Below, piece by piece: positions 5,881 to 6,065 of a stretch of DNA of 6,065 nt. Numbering within the stretch: the first letter of the stretch is position 1; each line of letters opens with the position of its first letter. Under the pieces are notes generated by a model, which did no database searches, had not been told where the DNA came from, and worked only from the letters and a program-made list of their open reading frames with translations. This DNA comes from Desulfatitalea sp. (GTDB lineage Bacteria > Desulfobacterota > Desulfobacteria > Desulfobacterales > Desulfosarcinaceae): the NCBI GenBank assembly GCA_013041835.1, contig JABDRH010000214.1, forward strand, positions 1 to 6,065. Reading direction: 5' to 3'. The position numbers and the translations under genes were made by a program.

Positions 5881-5896
5881 TGGCATTGTCGTTGCT
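5881..5896 (+). promoter_or_regulatory. Sigma-54-type promoter of the downstream response-regulator gene
   Basis: TGGCATT-GTCG-TTGCT matches 10 of 12 defined consensus positions, with perfect -12 element TTGCT and exact GG (5882-5883) to GC (5894-5895) spacing. The expected start near 5907 leaves a leader of about 32 bases containing the Shine-Dalgarno at 5921-5928. Confidence 0.68.
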
Positions 5897-5920
5897 GATA
5901 AGGGCATTGGCAACCCCATC

Positions 5921-5928
5921 AAAAGGAG
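5921..5928 (+). promoter_or_regulatory. Ribosome binding site deciding the start at 5939
   Basis: AAAAGGAG is a strong Shine-Dalgarno. It is 10 bases before the ATG at 5939, which opens the receiver frame, and only 2 bases before an ATG at 5931 that leads to a stop after ten codons. The 5939 start is therefore preferred. Confidence 0.75.
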
Positions 5929-5938
5929 CGATGCAAAA

Positions 5939-6065
5939 ATGGCAGAGAAAATACGCGTGTTAATGGTGGACGACGAGGCGCGTTTCCGCGAGACCACCGC
6001 AAGACTTCTGTCCCACCGAGGCTTTGAGACCACCATCGCCGCCGGTGGTGAAGAGGCCCTTGAAG
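5939..6065 (+). CDS. Response regulator, receiver-domain N-terminus, cut by the right edge
   Basis: The 42 visible residues begin MAEKIRVLMVDDEARFRETT and continue through LLSHRGFETTIAAGGEEALE. They cover beta-1 with the acidic D11-D12-E13 cluster, helix 1, beta-2 and the start of helix 2 of a CheY-like receiver. The phosphoacceptor Asp and any output domain lie beyond the window, so it may be a single-domain protein or a full transcription regulator. The gene is divergent from the kinase-activator operon, preceded by a sigma-54-type promoter and sharing its candidate enhancer sites, so it is probably part of the same circuit. It is distinct in sequence from the receiver gene at 100-480. Confidence 0.88.
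   Translation, partial: MAEKIRVLMVDDEARFRETTARLLSHRGFETTIAAGGEEALE

Larger units (their letters stand above)
5568..5938. other. Divergent control region between kinase operon and a second response-regulator gene
   Basis: I find no supported protein gene in these 371 bases. The region contains outward-facing sigma-54-type promoters at 5602-5617 (minus) and 5881-5896 (plus), a 7-base inverted repeat at 5626-5644, a cluster of ACAC/GTGT/TGACAC elements at 5759-5785, and the perfect palindrome CGAAACGTTTCG at 5808-5819. Its architecture mirrors the divergent region at 1088-1569. Confidence 0.75.

Noticed and set aside
5931..5963. Ten-codon open frame from ATG at 5931 just after the Shine-Dalgarno
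   Set aside because: Only 2 bases separate it from AAAAGGAG, too close for efficient initiation, and the ATG at 5939 opens a clear receiver domain.
1..6065. CRISPR array, tRNA/rRNA genes, insertion sequences or prophage parts
   Set aside because: No regularly spaced repeats, transposase or integrase motifs, terminal repeats or RNA-gene signatures were seen on either strand.

Overview
The window looks like chromosome of a delta-proteobacterium-type organism, most likely a sulfate reducer of the Desulfobacterales (Desulfosarcina-like). This is inferred from moderately GC-rich coding sequence, an NtrC/NtrB-style two-component pair, and protein family styles (Pat-like GNAT, tandem universal stress protein, short receiver proteins) that I recall from that group. 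No database search was possible, so the taxonomy is a guess.

Layout. (1) 1-1087, minus strand: an acetyltransferase gene of the GNAT family resembling the C-terminal catalytic part of Pat/PatZ protein lysine acetyltransferases (443-1087). It overlaps by 38 bases a 126-residue stand-alone receiver-domain protein (100-480). The first 13 codons of a further gene run off the left edge (1-39). (2) 1088-1569: a divergent control region. (3) 1570-2496, plus strand: a two-domain universal stress protein. (4) 2497-2623: a short convergent gap. (5) 2624-5567, minus strand: a two-gene operon with a membrane histidine kinase (4062-5567) followed one base later by a sigma-54-dependent NtrC-type response regulator (2624-4060). 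(6) 5568-5938: a second divergent control region. (7) 5939 to the right edge, plus strand: the start of another response-regulator receiver domain.

The main observation is regulatory. All four transcription units that begin in this window have a sequence matching the sigma-54 (RpoN) -24/-12 promoter, with exact GG-N10-GC spacing, at a sensible distance from the start codon: 1147-1162 minus (match to every defined position), 1469-1484 plus, 5602-5617 minus and 5881-5896 plus. Each divergent region carries, roughly 90-200 bases upstream of the promoters it would serve, short palindromes of the type ACAC-n-GTGT, including an identical 13-mer at 1302-1314 and 5761-5773. An enhancer-binding activator of sigma-54 is encoded between the two regions. 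The simplest reading is a compact, self-contained regulon: the kinase/activator pair regulates itself, the neighbouring receiver gene, the stress protein and the acetyltransferase-receiver operon.

Functionally, the set suggests a stress- or energy-responsive circuit in which a membrane signal switches on a universal stress protein and a candidate protein acetyltransferase together. A Pat-like acetyltransferase divergently paired with a universal stress protein recalls mycobacteria, where a Pat-type enzyme acetylates a universal stress protein. That link is inference and is flagged as such.
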